In this document: piece by piece, positions 34,299 to 44,535 of the stretch
How positions within the stretch are numbered: the stretch's first letter is position 1
Layout of the letters: each line of letters begins with the position of its first letter
Assembly (NCBI GenBank): GCA_902573465.1
Contig: CACGJX010000004.1
Location: forward strand, 51,540-115,539
DNA: 64,000 nucleotides
Source: an uncultured Pelagibacteraceae bacterium
Lineage (GTDB): Bacteria > Pseudomonadota > Alphaproteobacteria > Pelagibacterales > Pelagibacteraceae
Direction: 5' to 3'
Translations under genes and position numbers: made by a program
The notes under the pieces: generated by a model
Database searches by the model: none
What the model was told of the DNA's origin: nothing
What the model saw: the letters and a program-made list of their open reading frames with translations, nothing else

Positions 34299-37154
34299 AT
34301 GATTAAAAAGATAGTTATAAAGGGAGCAAAAGAACATAATTTAAAAAATATATCTTTAGAAATTCCAAAGGATAAATTTATTGTAATTACCGGACTATCT
34401 GGGTCAGGAAAATCTTCATTAGCTTTTGATACAATTTATGCAGAAGGGCAAAGAAGATATGTCGAAAGTTTATCCGCATATGCGAGACAATTTTTAGATA
34501 AAATGAAAAAGCCAAATGTAGATCTTATAGAGGGATTAAGTCCCGCGATATCAATAGAGCAAAAAAATACATCCAAAAATCCTAGATCTACAGTTGCAAC
34601 AGTTACCGAAATTTATGATTATATGAGGGTGTTATATGCTAGAGCTGGTATTCCATATTCACCTTTCACTGGTAAACCAATTGAGTCACAAACGGTTAGT
34701 CAAATAGTAGATAAGATTAAAAAATTACCAAAAAAATCAACTATTTATCTTTATGCACCTGTAGTCAGAGGAAGAAAAGGTGAATATAAAAAAGAGATTT
34801 TAAATTATAAAAAAAGAGGTTTTAGAAAAATCAAAATTGATGATGTTTTATATGATATTGAAAAAGTTCCAGAGTTAAATAAGAAAATTAAACATGATAT
34901 TTCAATACTTGTTGATAGAATAGTTCTAAACTCATCTTTAGGAAATCGACTTGCAGAAGGTATAGAGACTTCAATACAGCTAGCTAATGGGCTCTTATTT
35001 GTTGAATATGAAGATGAAACTTTACCAAAAAAATTCAGAAAAATAGAAAAGTTGATTTTTTCAACAAAATTTGCGTGTCCTGAAAGTGGATTTACCATAG
35101 AAGAAATTGAACCAAGATTATTTTCTTTCAATAGTCCATTTGGTGCTTGTGAGGAATGCGAGGGTATCGGAATAAAGCTTAATGTTGATCCAAATTTAGT
35201 TATACCAAATGAGAAAAAAAGTATAATTGATGGTGCAATCGAACCCTGGGCAAAAACAACAACATTGTATTATGCTCAAACATTAAGTTCTTTAGCAAAG
35301 CATTATGGATTTTCTCTAGAAGAAAAATGGTCAAAATTACCAAAAAAGATAAAAGATATTATCCTTTATGGATCTGATGATGAGGAAATAAAATTTACGT
35401 ATGACGATGGTTACGAGAAATATTCACATAAAAAAACTTTTGAGGGTGTAATAAACAACTTAGAAAGAAGATACCTAGAAACAGATAGTGATTGGAAAAG
35501 AGAGGAAATTGCTCAATATCAATCAGATACCAAATGTGAAAGGTGTAATGGTCATAGATTAAAAGATGAAGCATTATGCGTAAAAATTGATGGTCTTCAT
35601 ATAAGTGAGGTTACAGAAAAATCAATTTCAGATGCTGCAATTTGGTTTGATAATTTAAAGAATAATTTAGACAAAAGACAAGTTAAAATCGCAGAACATA
35701 TTTTAAAAGAAATTAACGAAAGATTAAATTTTTTACTTAATGTTGGTCTTGATTATCTAACTCTTTCAAGAGAGTCTGGAACTTTATCTGGTGGTGAAGC
35801 ACAAAGAATAAGATTAGCATCACAAATCGGTTCTGGTTTAACAGGAGTTTTATATGTTTTAGATGAACCATCAATAGGTCTTCATCAAAAAGATAATGTA
35901 AAACTTATCAATGCTTTAAAAAGATTAAGAGATTTAGGTAATACAGTTATAGTAGTTGAACATGATACTGAAACAATGGAGAATGCAGATCATATAATTG
36001 ATCTTGGACCTGAAGCTGGTAACAAAGGTGGTGAAGTTGTTGCGGCAGGTTCAATAAAAGAAATAAGTCAAAATCAAAATAGCATTACCGGAAAATATCT
36101 ATCTAATAAATTTAAAATAAATGTGCCATCAAAAAGAAGATTAGCTAAGAATGGAAGATTTTTAGAAATTACAGGTGCAACTGGAAATAATCTTAATAAT
36201 GTGAACTTAAAAATTCCATTAGGAAGTTTAACTTGTGTAACAGGAGTATCTGGTAGTGGAAAATCTACTCTTGTGTTACAGACTCTGTACAACGCTTTAA
36301 ATCTTACACTAAATAATAACAAATCAAGAAAAATTCCAAAACCCTTTAAGGGTTTTAAGGGAACAGAGTTAGTTGATAAGATAATCGATATTGACCAATC
36401 ACCTATCGGAAGAACTCCTAGATCTAATCCCGCAACCTATACAGGTGCATTTGGTCCTATAAGAGATTGGTTTACTGGATTGCCTGAGTCAAAGTCTAGA
36501 GGTTATAAACCTGGAAGATTTTCATTTAACGTTAAAGGTGGAAGGTGTGAAGCATGTGAAGGAGATGGTGTTATTACTTATGAAATGCACTTTTTGCCAG
36601 ATGTTTATATTCAATGTGACGAATGTAAAGGCACTAGATACAACAGGGAAACTCTGGAAATTAAGTTTAAAGATAAAAGTATTGCTGATGTTTTGAATAT
36701 GACTGTCGATGAGGGATGTGAATATTTTGAAAATATATCAAATATTAAAACAAAATTACTAACATTAAAGAAGGTTGGTTTAGGGTATATTAAAATTGGC
36801 CAACAAGCTACAACTCTATCAGGAGGTGAAGCTCAAAGAATTAAGTTAGCTAAAGAATTATCAAAAAGATCTACGGGAAGAACAATGTATATACTAGATG
36901 AACCAACTACTGGTTTGCATCAACATGATATAAAAAAATTACTTGAAATTCTTCATACATTTGTTGCCCTGGGGAATACTGTTGTTGTAATTGAACACAA
37001 TTTAGATGTAATAAAAACAGCTGATTATATTGTTGATATGGGCCCCGAAGGTGGTGTTAAAGGTGGAAAAATTATCGCAGAAGGAAAGCCAGAAGAAATT
37101 TGTAAAATTAATGAGAGTTACACTGGAAAATTTTTGAAACCACTTTTAAACTAG
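34299..37154 (+). CDS. uvrA: excinuclease ABC subunit A
   Basis: DNA-damage recognition ATPase of nucleotide excision repair. Two ABC modules: Walker [10 protein letters not shown] near residue 32 and GVSGSGKST near 650, each with an LSGGEAQRI signature. The C-terminal zinc module CEAC...CDEC is complete, while the N-terminal one begins CPES instead of CxxC and keeps only CEEC in its second half, a variation also found in other Alphaproteobacteria. 951 residues. The 90-bp gap to ssb shows no obvious LexA box. Confidence 0.97.
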   Translation: MIKKIVIKGAKEHNLKNISLEIPKDKFIVITGLSGSGKSSLAFDTIYAEGQRRYVESLSAYARQFLDKMKKPNVDLIEGLSPAISIEQKNTSKNPRSTVATVTEIYDYMRVLYARAGIPYSPFTGKPIESQTVSQIVDKIKKLPKKSTIYLYAPVVRGRKGEYKKEILNYKKRGFRKIKIDDVLYDIEKVPELNKKIKHDISILVDRIVLNSSLGNRLAEGIETSIQLANGLLFVEYEDETLPKKFRKIEKLIFSTKFACPESGFTIEEIEPRLFSFNSPFGACEECEGIGIKLNVDPNLVIPNEKKSIIDGAIEPWAKTTTLYYAQTLSSLAKHYGFSLEEKWSKLPKKIKDIILYGSDDEEIKFTYDDGYEKYSHKKTFEGVINNLERRYLETDSDWKREEIAQYQSDTKCERCNGHRLKDEALCVKIDGLHISEVTEKSISDAAIWFDNLKNNLDKRQVKIAEHILKEINERLNFLLNVGLDYLTLSRESGTLSGGEAQRIRLASQIGSGLTGVLYVLDEPSIGLHQKDNVKLINALKRLRDLGNTVIVVEHDTETMENADHIIDLGPEAGNKGGEVVAAGSIKEISQNQNSITGKYLSNKFKINVPSKRRLAKNGRFLEITGATGNNLNNVNLKIPLGSLTCVTGVSGSGKSTLVLQTLYNALNLTLNNNKSRKIPKPFKGFKGTELVDKIIDIDQSPIGRTPRSNPATYTGAFGPIRDWFTGLPESKSRGYKPGRFSFNVKGGRCEACEGDGVITYEMHFLPDVYIQCDECKGTRYNRETLEIKFKDKSIADVLNMTVDEGCEYFENISNIKTKLLTLKKVGLGYIKIGQQATTLSGGEAQRIKLAKELSKRSTGRTMYILDEPTTGLHQHDIKKLLEILHTFVALGNTVVVIEHNLDVIKTADYIVDMGPEGGVKGGKIIAEGKPEEICKINESYTGKFLKPLLN

Positions 37155-37198
37155 GAAAAAATCATTGTTAAACTTAATCAAAATTAGTATATTTAAGT

Positions 37199-37801
37199 AT
37201 GGATAAACTATTAGCCTCTCTACCAAGAACAATACATGCTTCACTTGCCTTAGCTGTGATTGTTTTTTTTGGATTATTCTATCAAAATGACGGATTTAGT
37301 TTTGATAGACTTTTCTGGTCATGGCTAACAAGATTTTTTCACGTCGTGGTAGCTATAATGTGGATAGGTCTCTTGTGGTATTTTAATTTTGTACAAATCC
37401 CAAACATGAGTAAAATCCCAGACGAACAAAAACCAGCAATTGGTAAAGTTATTGCTCCAGCTGCTCTTTTTTATTTTAGATGGGCAGCAGCACTTACAAT
37501 TCTATCAGGATTTATACTAGCATGGTTAAATGGATATCTTCATGACGCTATGACTTTAAGCATTGGCTCTGGGGTACCAAAACACACTGCTATAGGAATT
37601 GGGATGTGGCTGGGTGTCGTTATGGCTTTTAATGTATGGTTTGTAATTTGGCCAAATCAAAAAAAAGCTTTAGGTATAGTAGAATGTGAACCTGAGGTAA
37701 AAGCAAAATCAGCTAAAACAGCAATGTTGTTTTCAAGAACAAATACTTTGTTATCTCTACCGATGCTACTTTCAATGGTAGCTGCTCAAAATTTATATTA
37801 G
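37199..37801 (+). CDS. PuuD-like membrane protein (Urate_ox_N domain only)
   Basis: A 200-residue membrane protein with about five helices, resembling the N-terminal membrane domain of PuuD urate hydroxylase: FFHVVVAIMWIGLLWYFNFVQIP, FYFRWAAALTILSG and GVVMAFNVWFVIWPNQKKALG are the matching blocks, with conserved His in FFHVV and others placed for haem ligation. The cytochrome c domain of PuuD is missing and no purine genes are nearby, so urate is not a safe substrate call. Some databases label such proteins NusG, which is clearly wrong. Convergent with secF, overlapping by 4 bp. Confidence 0.7.
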   Translation: MDKLLASLPRTIHASLALAVIVFFGLFYQNDGFSFDRLFWSWLTRFFHVVVAIMWIGLLWYFNFVQIPNMSKIPDEQKPAIGKVIAPAALFYFRWAAALTILSGFILAWLNGYLHDAMTLSIGSGVPKHTAIGIGMWLGVVMAFNVWFVIWPNQKKALGIVECEPEVKAKSAKTAMLFSRTNTLLSLPMLLSMVAAQNLY

Positions 37802-38682
37802 TTTTTATCTTCTCTAAGGACTGTTTTTTGAGACACATTTAGTCTTACCAACACTGTGTTTGCAATATAAATTGATGAATAAGTCCCAAAAATTACCCCG
37901 AATATCATAGCTAAAGAAAAACCTTTTAAAACCTCGCCACCAAAAAAGAATATTGAAAGCAACGCTAATAGAGTCGTTACAGAAGTTATCAAAGTACGAG
38001 ACAAAGTTTCGTTAATAGAGATATTTGTTAACTCAAAAATTTTAATATCAGAATATTTTCTTAAATTTTCTCTTACTCTATCGAAAATAACAACTGTATC
38101 ATTCATTGAATAACCAACTATTGTAAGTACAGCTGCAATTATTGAAAGATTAATCTCTAGACCCAATAAAGAAAAGAGACCAAGTGTAACAATGACATCA
38201 TGGAATAAAGCTACTATGGCACCCAAGCTAAATTGCCATTCAAATCTTATCCAAATATAGACAAGCATCAAAAACAAAGCCACTGATATTGCAATAACAC
38301 CTGATCTTAATAATTCAGCACTAACTTTAGGACCAACATTTTCTACTCTTCTGAAATTGAAGCTGTTCCCGAATGATTTATCTAAATTCTTCTTAATTTC
38401 TTCAATTACATTTTTATTTTCATTATTTTCAAACTTAATTAAAAAATCAGTCTCATTACCAAAGTTTTTAACAGATACATCGCCCAAATTCATTTGACTT
38501 AAATTATCCCTTAGTGAGGAAACATTAATCTTACTGTCTGTAGATCTTAATTCAATAAGAGTTCCACCTTTAAAATCTATTCCAAAATTTAAACCTTTAA
38601 ACGTAAGTAATAATAAAGAAACAATTACTAAAGATACTGAAAGAATATTAAATTTATTATAATATTTGTTAAAGGCTATCAT
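37798..38682 (-). CDS. secF: protein translocase subunit SecF
   Basis: With SecD, uses the proton motive force to pull preproteins through SecYEG. Six helices; GIDFKGGTLIELR (residues 34-46 region) and the RND-type segment FHDVIVTLGLFSLLGLEINLSIIAAVLTIVGYSMNDTVVIFDRVREN are diagnostic. 294 residues. One base pair from secD. Confidence 0.96.
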   Translation of the reverse strand: MIAFNKYYNKFNILSVSLVIVSLLLLTFKGLNFGIDFKGGTLIELRSTDSKINVSSLRDNLSQMNLGDVSVKNFGNETDFLIKFENNENKNVIEEIKKNLDKSFGNSFNFRRVENVGPKVSAELLRSGVIAISVALFLMLVYIWIRFEWQFSLGAIVALFHDVIVTLGLFSLLGLEINLSIIAAVLTIVGYSMNDTVVIFDRVRENLRKYSDIKIFELTNISINETLSRTLITSVTTLLALLSIFFFGGEVLKGFSLAMIFGVIFGTYSSIYIANTVLVRLNVSQKTVLREDKN

Positions 38683-40236
38683 CTAAATCAGTCCCTCTTT
38701 TTCTTTATTTTTCGATACATACAAAACGGTCAATAATCTTGCTATAAAATAGACAGTGAATAATGTTGTAAATATCCCAATTCCTAGTGTTAATGAAAAA
38801 CCTTTAATTGGACCTGATCCCATAAAGAATAAAATAATCGCTGCTAATAAAGTAGTAATATTCGCATCTAATATAGCAGTTCTGGATTTTGAATAACCAC
38901 TATCAAATGCTATTAAATTATTTTTTTCACTCTTTAACTCCTCTTTAATTCTTTCAAAAATTAGAACATTTGCATCAACAGCCATACCCACGGTAAGAAT
39001 TATTCCTGCTATACCAGGTAATGTTAAAGTTGCTTCAAAAATAGTTAGTATTCCAACTAATATGAAAAGATTTAAAATTAAAGCAATATTAGTGATGATT
39101 CCAAAGATTTTATATTTAACAAAAATATAAAGTATGACCAATATAAAACCAATTAACAAAGCAATCATTCCTGCGTTTATAGAGTCCTGTCCTAAATCTG
39201 GACCAACAGTTCTTTCTTCAATAATATTTAGAGGGGCAGGTAATGCACCTGATCTTAAAAGTAAGGCAAGATCAGTTGCTGATTGAAATGTAAATCCTCC
39301 ACTGATTTGGCCAGAACCGGTAGCAATTGTGTCTCTGATAACTGGAGCACTAATAACTTTTCCATCCAAAACTATAGCTAATCTTTTACCAATACCTGTA
39401 GAGGTGGCTTTACCAAATCTTTTTGCTCCTACCCTATCCAGTGAAAAGGTCACAACAGTCTCATTGTTTTCTGTATCCATTCTTGGTTGAGCATCTAAAA
39501 GATTTTCACCACTTAGTATAATTCTTTTACTAACTATTGCTTCCTCGGTACCATCTTCAAATTCTAATTTTTCTGCACCGAATGAACCTTCGGTATCATT
39601 GGTAACAAATCTAAATGTTAAATTTGCAGTTTTTCCAAGTAAAGATTTTATTCTCATTGGATCATCTAATCCTGGTAACTCAACTAATATTCTATCATTA
39701 CCTCTTTTTAAAATATTGGGTTCATTTGTACCGATTTCATCTATCCTTCTTCTAACTATTTCTAGCGCTTGATCTTGAGATGATGTTTTTAGATTAATAA
39801 TTCCTTGCTTTGAGAAAGAAACCTTAAAAAAATTATTTTCCTCAACTATATCTAATTGATGTGATTTAAATCTTTGGTAATAAGGATTTAATTCACTTTC
39901 TTCTGACGCAAATTCATCCAAGATAGTTTGTTTTGAATTTTCATCTGAAGTAAATGATAAGGTCTGATTTGAAAGTTTAAAATTTGTAATTCTGACATTT
40001 TTTTCTTTAAAAAAATTTCTTATCGTAACTGTTAAATTTTGAAGTTTTTGTTCGATTACTGGATCATTATTAATTTCCAGCAAAAGATAAGATCCTCCTT
40101 GTAGATCTAAACCTAAATTAATTTTTTTATTTAATATTTTATTATCAAAATTAAAAAGGTTTGATAAAGTAAATATAATAAAAAGTAAGGAAATTAAAGT
40201 AATAAAAATAATTCTTAGTTTTGAAAAATATAACAC
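38683..40236 (-). CDS. secD: protein translocase subunit SecD
   Basis: Partner of SecF. LGLDLQGGSYLLLE near residues 41-54, the P1 periplasmic domain with VRRRIDEIGTNEPN, then GRTLG-type P1 end and five C-terminal helices with AGIILTVGMAVDANVLIFERIKEE. 517 residues. It lies between secF and yajC in the standard yajC-secD-secF operon. Confidence 0.96.
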   Translation of the reverse strand: MLYFSKLRIIFITLISLLFIIFTLSNLFNFDNKILNKKINLGLDLQGGSYLLLEINNDPVIEQKLQNLTVTIRNFFKEKNVRITNFKLSNQTLSFTSDENSKQTILDEFASEESELNPYYQRFKSHQLDIVEENNFFKVSFSKQGIINLKTSSQDQALEIVRRRIDEIGTNEPNILKRGNDRILVELPGLDDPMRIKSLLGKTANLTFRFVTNDTEGSFGAEKLEFEDGTEEAIVSKRIILSGENLLDAQPRMDTENNETVVTFSLDRVGAKRFGKATSTGIGKRLAIVLDGKVISAPVIRDTIATGSGQISGGFTFQSATDLALLLRSGALPAPLNIIEERTVGPDLGQDSINAGMIALLIGFILVILYIFVKYKIFGIITNIALILNLFILVGILTIFEATLTLPGIAGIILTVGMAVDANVLIFERIKEELKSEKNNLIAFDSGYSKSRTAILDANITTLLAAIILFFMGSGPIKGFSLTLGIGIFTTLFTVYFIARLLTVLYVSKNKEKEGLI

Positions 40237-40252
40237 TTTAAATTCAAAAAAA

Positions 40253-40540
40253 TTATTTTTTTACTTCTTGAGAGTTCATTAGACTTTGAACACCAGTACC
40301 TCTAATCACCTCAACTGTTACGTTGTCAGCAATCTCTACTTCAATTTTATCATTATCTACAACTCTAGAAATCGTTCCTGTAATACCACCAGACGTTACA
40401 ATTTTGTCACCTTTTTTTAAGCTCTCAACCATGGCTTTATGTTCTTTAACTTTTTTTTGCTGAGGTCTTATTAAGAAAAAATAAAAAATAACAAAAATTA
40501 AAATTAATGGTATAAATTGTCCTATTCCTGCACTATCCAT
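40253..40540 (-). CDS. yajC: preprotein translocase accessory subunit YajC
   Basis: A 95-residue protein with one N-terminal helix (about 9-25) ending in FYFFLIRPQQKK, the YajC hallmark, then KGDKIVTSGGITGTI and an acidic-basic tail. It associates with SecDF. 16 bp upstream of secD. Confidence 0.95.
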   Translation of the reverse strand: MDSAGIGQFIPLILIFVIFYFFLIRPQQKKVKEHKAMVESLKKGDKIVTSGGITGTISRVVDNDKIEVEIADNVTVEVIRGTGVQSLMNSQEVKK

Positions 40541-40594
40541 AAAACTCCTTAATTAAAATTGATTATTTATACTATCTAAAAGATTAAAACAACT

Positions 40595-41854
40595 TTATTT
40601 GACAGAAATTTTTTCCAAATTGTCCATATACGGTCTTAAAACTTTTGGAATTATTATTGAACCATCTTTTTGTTGATAATTTTCTATAACTGCTATTAAA
40701 GTTCTACCCACAGCTAGACCACTCCCATTTAAAGTACCAACATAAAGAGTTTCTTTTTTCTGATTCTTATATCTTGCTTTCATTCTCACAGCTTGAAAAG
40801 TTGAACAAGATGAACAAGAAGAAATTTCTCTATATTTTTTCTCTGAAGGTAGCCAAACTTCAATGTCATAAGTTTTTTCAGCACTAAATCCCATGTCACC
40901 GCTGCATAGGATCATTTTTCTGTATGGTAATTCTAATAGATCTAAAATTGATGTTGCACATTTCGTCATTCTCTCAAGTTCTTCTAGACATTTTTCTTGT
41001 TCGACGATACTAACCATTTCAACTTTGTAAAACTGATGCTGTCTAATCATACCCTTTGTATCTTTGCCATAACTACCTGCCTCTTTTCTGAAGCATGGTG
41101 TAGATGCAACAAATCTCATTGGAAGATCTTTTTGATTAATCATCTTATCTTTAACAATGTTAGTTAAAATCACTTCTGCAGTAGGTATCAAAAACTTTCT
41201 TTCCCCATTATCATCTAGTTTGATTTCAAATTGATCATTCTCAAATTTAGGAAGTTGACCTGTACCAAACATTGTACTTTCAGAAGCGAATAAAGGTGGT
41301 GAAATTTCTTCATAACCATTTTTTAAAATGTGCGAATCTAGCATGAAATTTGAAATAGCCCTTTCTAATAAGGCCAGTTTATTTTTTACGAATACAAACC
41401 GTGCACCTGTAGTTTTTGTGGCTAGGTCAAAATCAAGCATTCCAAGTTTTTCACCTAATTCATAATGTGATAAAGGTTTAAAATCAAAATTTGGTATTTG
41501 ACCTGATTTCATTATCTCTACGTTATCATTTTCATTTTTTCCATTCGGAACATCTTTATGAGGAATATTTGGGATAAATGATAAAATTTTATCTAGTTGG
41601 TCTTTTATTATTTTTTGCTGTTTTGATATTTCGTCTATTTCATTTGAAATTTCTTTTGATTTTTTAAATAATTTTTCATCTTTAGATTTTGAAATCTCTT
41701 TTTTTTCATTTTCCAAAGACTCTTTTTTTTGGATAAAATTTCTATTTTTGATATCTAAGTCTTTAAGTTCATTAAAATCTATTTTAAGAAATCTACCTTT
41801 TAGTGCGTTTTTAAAATCATCAAAATTTTTTCTTATTTCCTTTAAGTTATGCAT
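40595..41854 (-). CDS. serS: seryl-tRNA synthetase
   Basis: Class II synthetase for serine and, if selenium is used, selenocysteine tRNAs. An N-terminal coiled-coil arm (about 30-100) binds the long variable arm of tRNA-Ser; motif 2 lies in RFVASTPCFRKEAGSYGKDTKG and motif 3 in LNGSGLAVGRTLIAVIENYQ. 419 residues. It overlaps tatC by 8 bp; the tatABC-serS order is a conserved alphaproteobacterial feature. Confidence 0.96.
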   Translation of the reverse strand: MHNLKEIRKNFDDFKNALKGRFLKIDFNELKDLDIKNRNFIQKKESLENEKKEISKSKDEKLFKKSKEISNEIDEISKQQKIIKDQLDKILSFIPNIPHKDVPNGKNENDNVEIMKSGQIPNFDFKPLSHYELGEKLGMLDFDLATKTTGARFVFVKNKLALLERAISNFMLDSHILKNGYEEISPPLFASESTMFGTGQLPKFENDQFEIKLDDNGERKFLIPTAEVILTNIVKDKMINQKDLPMRFVASTPCFRKEAGSYGKDTKGMIRQHQFYKVEMVSIVEQEKCLEELERMTKCATSILDLLELPYRKMILCSGDMGFSAEKTYDIEVWLPSEKKYREISSCSSCSTFQAVRMKARYKNQKKETLYVGTLNGSGLAVGRTLIAVIENYQQKDGSIIIPKVLRPYMDNLEKISVK

Positions 41855-42617
41855 TAGAATCTTTAAATTTCTTATCCTCTATAAACTTTACAGAAAAAAT
41901 TGATAATTCATATAAAATTAATAGTGGAATCGCTAAACCAATTTGGGTTATAGGGTCAGGCGGTGTTAATAATGCTGCTGCTGCAAAAATTATAACTACA
42001 ACGTATTTTCTTCTTTTCTTTAAAAATTCAGAATCAACAACACCAATTCTAGCTAGTAAACTTAAAACCACAGGTAATTGAAAACTTATACCAAAAGCGA
42101 AAATAAGTTTCATGACTAATGATAAATACTCATTTACCTTAGCTTCAAGTTGTATCGGTAAATTTGTGGATAAACCTGTGCTTTCAAATGATAAAAAAAA
42201 CTTTATCGCTAAAGGCATTATCAAATAATAAACTAACATCCCTCCAAGAAAAAAAAGTACTGGAGTTAATATTAGATAAGGTAATATTGCATGTTTTTCA
42301 TGTTTATATAAACCAGGCGCTATAAATTTCCAAATTTGCATAAGTATAAACGGGCAAGTGACAAAGAATGCTGTAAAGAAAGAAATCTTTAGGTATGTTA
42401 AAAAAGTTTCTTGAAGAGCGGTAAATATTAATCGTCTGTCAGTTCCATCATCTTTAACGGCTTGGGCGAAAGGATCTACTAAAAAACCATATAAATGTTC
42501 TGCAAAAAAATAACATCCAACAAAAAAAACAATTAGAAAAATAAAACTATGTATAAGTCTTTTTCTTAGTTCAGCTAAATGGCTTACAAAACCACCCTCT
42601 TTATCATTCTGACTCAT
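41847..42617 (-). CDS. tatC: twin-arginine translocase subunit TatC
   Basis: The signal-peptide receptor of the Tat pathway. Six helices; the cytosolic N-terminus has HLAELRKRLIHS (conserved Glu-Leu-Arg-x-Arg), and the YEKHAILPYLILTPVLFFLGG region and the PVVLSLLARIGVV segment match the family. 256 residues. Overlaps tatB by 14 bp. Confidence 0.96.
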   Translation of the reverse strand: MSQNDKEGGFVSHLAELRKRLIHSFIFLIVFFVGCYFFAEHLYGFLVDPFAQAVKDDGTDRRLIFTALQETFLTYLKISFFTAFFVTCPFILMQIWKFIAPGLYKHEKHAILPYLILTPVLFFLGGMLVYYLIMPLAIKFFLSFESTGLSTNLPIQLEAKVNEYLSLVMKLIFAFGISFQLPVVLSLLARIGVVDSEFLKKRRKYVVVIIFAAAALLTPPDPITQIGLAIPLLILYELSIFSVKFIEDKKFKDSNA

Positions 42618-42819
42618 GTTTTTTTTCTTCTTTTTTTTCTATTTTATCATTTTCAATATCAATATTTGAAACTTCATTTTGGACATTATTGATATAATTC
42701 TTAATTGTACCAATCCATGAGCCAACTTTTTTTAACATTATTGGAAAATCTTTTGGTCCAAGAACAACAATAGCTATTGCTACAATAATTAAAATCTCAA
42801 ACCAACCAATAGTAGGCAT
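42604..42819 (-). CDS. tatB: Tat translocase subunit TatB
   Basis: One N-terminal helix containing WFEILIIVAIAIVVLGPKDFP, with the LGP hinge and the Glu at position 7 typical of TatB, then an amphipathic helix and a short charged tail. At 71 residues it is much shorter than E. coli TatB (171), as usual in streamlined genomes. It sits between tatA and tatC. Confidence 0.9.
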   Translation of the reverse strand: MPTIGWFEILIIVAIAIVVLGPKDFPIMLKKVGSWIGTIKNYINNVQNEVSNIDIENDKIEKKEEKKHESE

Positions 42820-42824
42820 GTGAT

Positions 42825-43025
42825 TTAATCTTTTTTGTTATTATCTTGATTATCTTCGGAAATATTTTTAGGTTCGTTGTCATCAGTAACATCTGATGCC
42901 ATACCTTTTTTGAAGCTCTTAATTCCTTTAGCAACATCTCCCATCAGACTTGAGATCTTACCTCTTCCAAAAAGTAAAACTACAAGTATAACAACAATTG
43001 CTATCTGCCAAATTCCTATGCTCAT
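42825..43025 (-). CDS. tatA: Tat translocase subunit TatA
   Basis: Pore-forming Tat component. [22 protein letters not shown] has the FGRGK hinge of TatA, followed by the amphipathic helix [18 protein letters not shown] and an acidic tail. 66 residues. First gene of tatABC, 5 bp before tatB. Confidence 0.94.
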   Translation of the reverse strand: MSIGIWQIAIVVILVVLLFGRGKISSLMGDVAKGIKSFKKGMASDVTDDNEPKNISEDNQDNNKKD

Positions 43026-43081
43026 AGAAAAGTTATATATCTTTTATTCTCAATTTAAAAGTGACTTTTTTTTAACCTAAG

Positions 43082-43789
43082 TTATGAATTCTTATTTTTC
43101 TCCTCAGAGTCTAAAGTGCTGCTTAGCATTTCATCAATATTTGAATAAATATCCTCTTTTTTACCATCTTGTTTCTCTTTATAAAATTTACCAGTTCCAA
43201 AAATTGCATTATCAATATTTGTACTATCGATAAGACCAGCGGCACCCAATTCATCAACGGTTGGTAAATCGGATAACTTTTGAAGATTGAAATGACTTAA
43301 AAAATCATCAGTCGTGACATATTGAATTGGTTTTCCAGGGACATCTTTTCTACCACCTGGTTTTACCCAGTTTAACTCCATCAAAATTTCAAGAGTATTT
43401 GTGACGAATGCAACACCTCTAATTTCCTCAATTTCAGCACGTGTTACTGGTTGATGATAAACAATGATTGCAAGTGTTTCAATTGCAGCTCTTGATAATT
43501 TTTTTTCAACAGTTTTTTCCTGTTTCATAATTTCAGAAAGATTTGGCGATGTTCTAAATGACCATTTTTTTGAGATACACACTAAATTAATACCTCGATT
43601 GGAATATTCGTTTTGTAATTTTAATAAAATTTTTTCGACATTAGTTTTTTTTGAAATCTTATTTTCTATAGTTTCAATATCAAGTGGCTCAGCAGCTGCA
43701 AAAACTATTGCTTCAATTTCTTTTTCAATTGAGGATAATTTATTAGGAAAATCAATAACATTATCTTTTTTAGTATTTCTTTTATTCAT
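43082..43789 (-). CDS. scpB: segregation and condensation protein B
   Basis: Kleisin-associated winged-helix protein that works with ScpA and SMC in chromosome condensation. EKEIEAIVFAAAEPLDIE at about 22-39 and RAAIETLAIIVYHQPVTRAEIEEIRGV at about 100-125 are ScpB signatures; GRKDVPGKPIQYVTTDDFL closes the second winged helix. 235 residues with a polar C-terminal tail. Its ATG overlaps the scpA stop by one base. Confidence 0.94.
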   Translation of the reverse strand: MNKRNTKKDNVIDFPNKLSSIEKEIEAIVFAAAEPLDIETIENKISKKTNVEKILLKLQNEYSNRGINLVCISKKWSFRTSPNLSEIMKQEKTVEKKLSRAAIETLAIIVYHQPVTRAEIEEIRGVAFVTNTLEILMELNWVKPGGRKDVPGKPIQYVTTDDFLSHFNLQKLSDLPTVDELGAAGLIDSTNIDNAIFGTGKFYKEKQDGKKEDIYSNIDEMLSSTLDSEEKNKNS

Positions 43790-44526
43790 TATTTTTCCTT
43801 AATAAAAATATCATCAAATAAATTTTCTTGTTTAATTTTTAAGTTACCTTCTTTCACAAGTTCAAGTGATCCTGCAAAAATACCTGCTGTACCAGTTTTT
43901 TTGTATTTTGTAATACTCTTAAAATTTTTAGGTATCAAGTCCTCTAATTTTTTCCAATCAGTTAGTTTTCCAAAAAAATCTCTGATTGTTTTAATCCCCT
44001 CTTCAGTTGTAAAAACAGGGAGTTTAGGAATATTTATTTTTTGAAAATCTTTAGTCATAATAATAGTTGAATATGTTTTTAGTAATTCAAATAAATTTAC
44101 TTTAATTTCACTGTTATAAATGGGTCTAATGCCTGCCCTAACACCTCTGGTTCTGATTTCACGACCTAATCTTTTACGCTTTAACATTTGTTCAGATAAT
44201 AATCTGATTAATTCTAATTTTTTAAGTTGGAGTTTTAATTTTTCTGCCACTTCTTGAACTTTAAACTCCTCCTCAGGTGTTCCAGGTAAAAGAAGTTTAG
44301 ATTTCAAATAAGCAAGCCATGTGGCCATAAGTAAATACTCAGAGGCGGACTCTAGATTTAGATTTTTTTGGTTTGTTATAAAATCATGAAATTGATCTGC
44401 TAGTTTTGTAATAGAAATATTTTCTAAATTCACCTTTTGAGATTTTGCAAGGTCTAACAATATATCTAATGGACCGTTATAATTTTCAATATCAACACTA
44501 AAAAGTGAGGAATCATTTTCTGTCAT
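43789..44526 (-). CDS. scpA: segregation and condensation protein A
   Basis: The kleisin subunit of SMC-ScpAB. ENYNGPLDILLDLAKSQKVNLENISI near residues 13-38 and ASEYLLMATWLAYLKSKLLLP near 60-80 are the family cores, and a winged helix at the C-terminus binds the SMC head. 245 residues. Located between nagZ and scpB, the usual alphaproteobacterial position. Confidence 0.94.
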   Translation of the reverse strand: MTENDSSLFSVDIENYNGPLDILLDLAKSQKVNLENISITKLADQFHDFITNQKNLNLESASEYLLMATWLAYLKSKLLLPGTPEEEFKVQEVAEKLKLQLKKLELIRLLSEQMLKRKRLGREIRTRGVRAGIRPIYNSEIKVNLFELLKTYSTIIMTKDFQKINIPKLPVFTTEEGIKTIRDFFGKLTDWKKLEDLIPKNFKSITKYKKTGTAGIFAGSLELVKEGNLKIKQENLFDDIFIKEK

Positions 44527-44535
44527 AAGCGAATA

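Noticed and set aside
37199..37801. NusG antitermination protein
   Set aside because: The product is a multi-helix membrane protein with no KOW or NGN domain; that label, sometimes used for this family, is an annotation error.
43464..43802. 112-codon + strand frame
   Set aside because: Antisense to scpB, whose motifs are intact.
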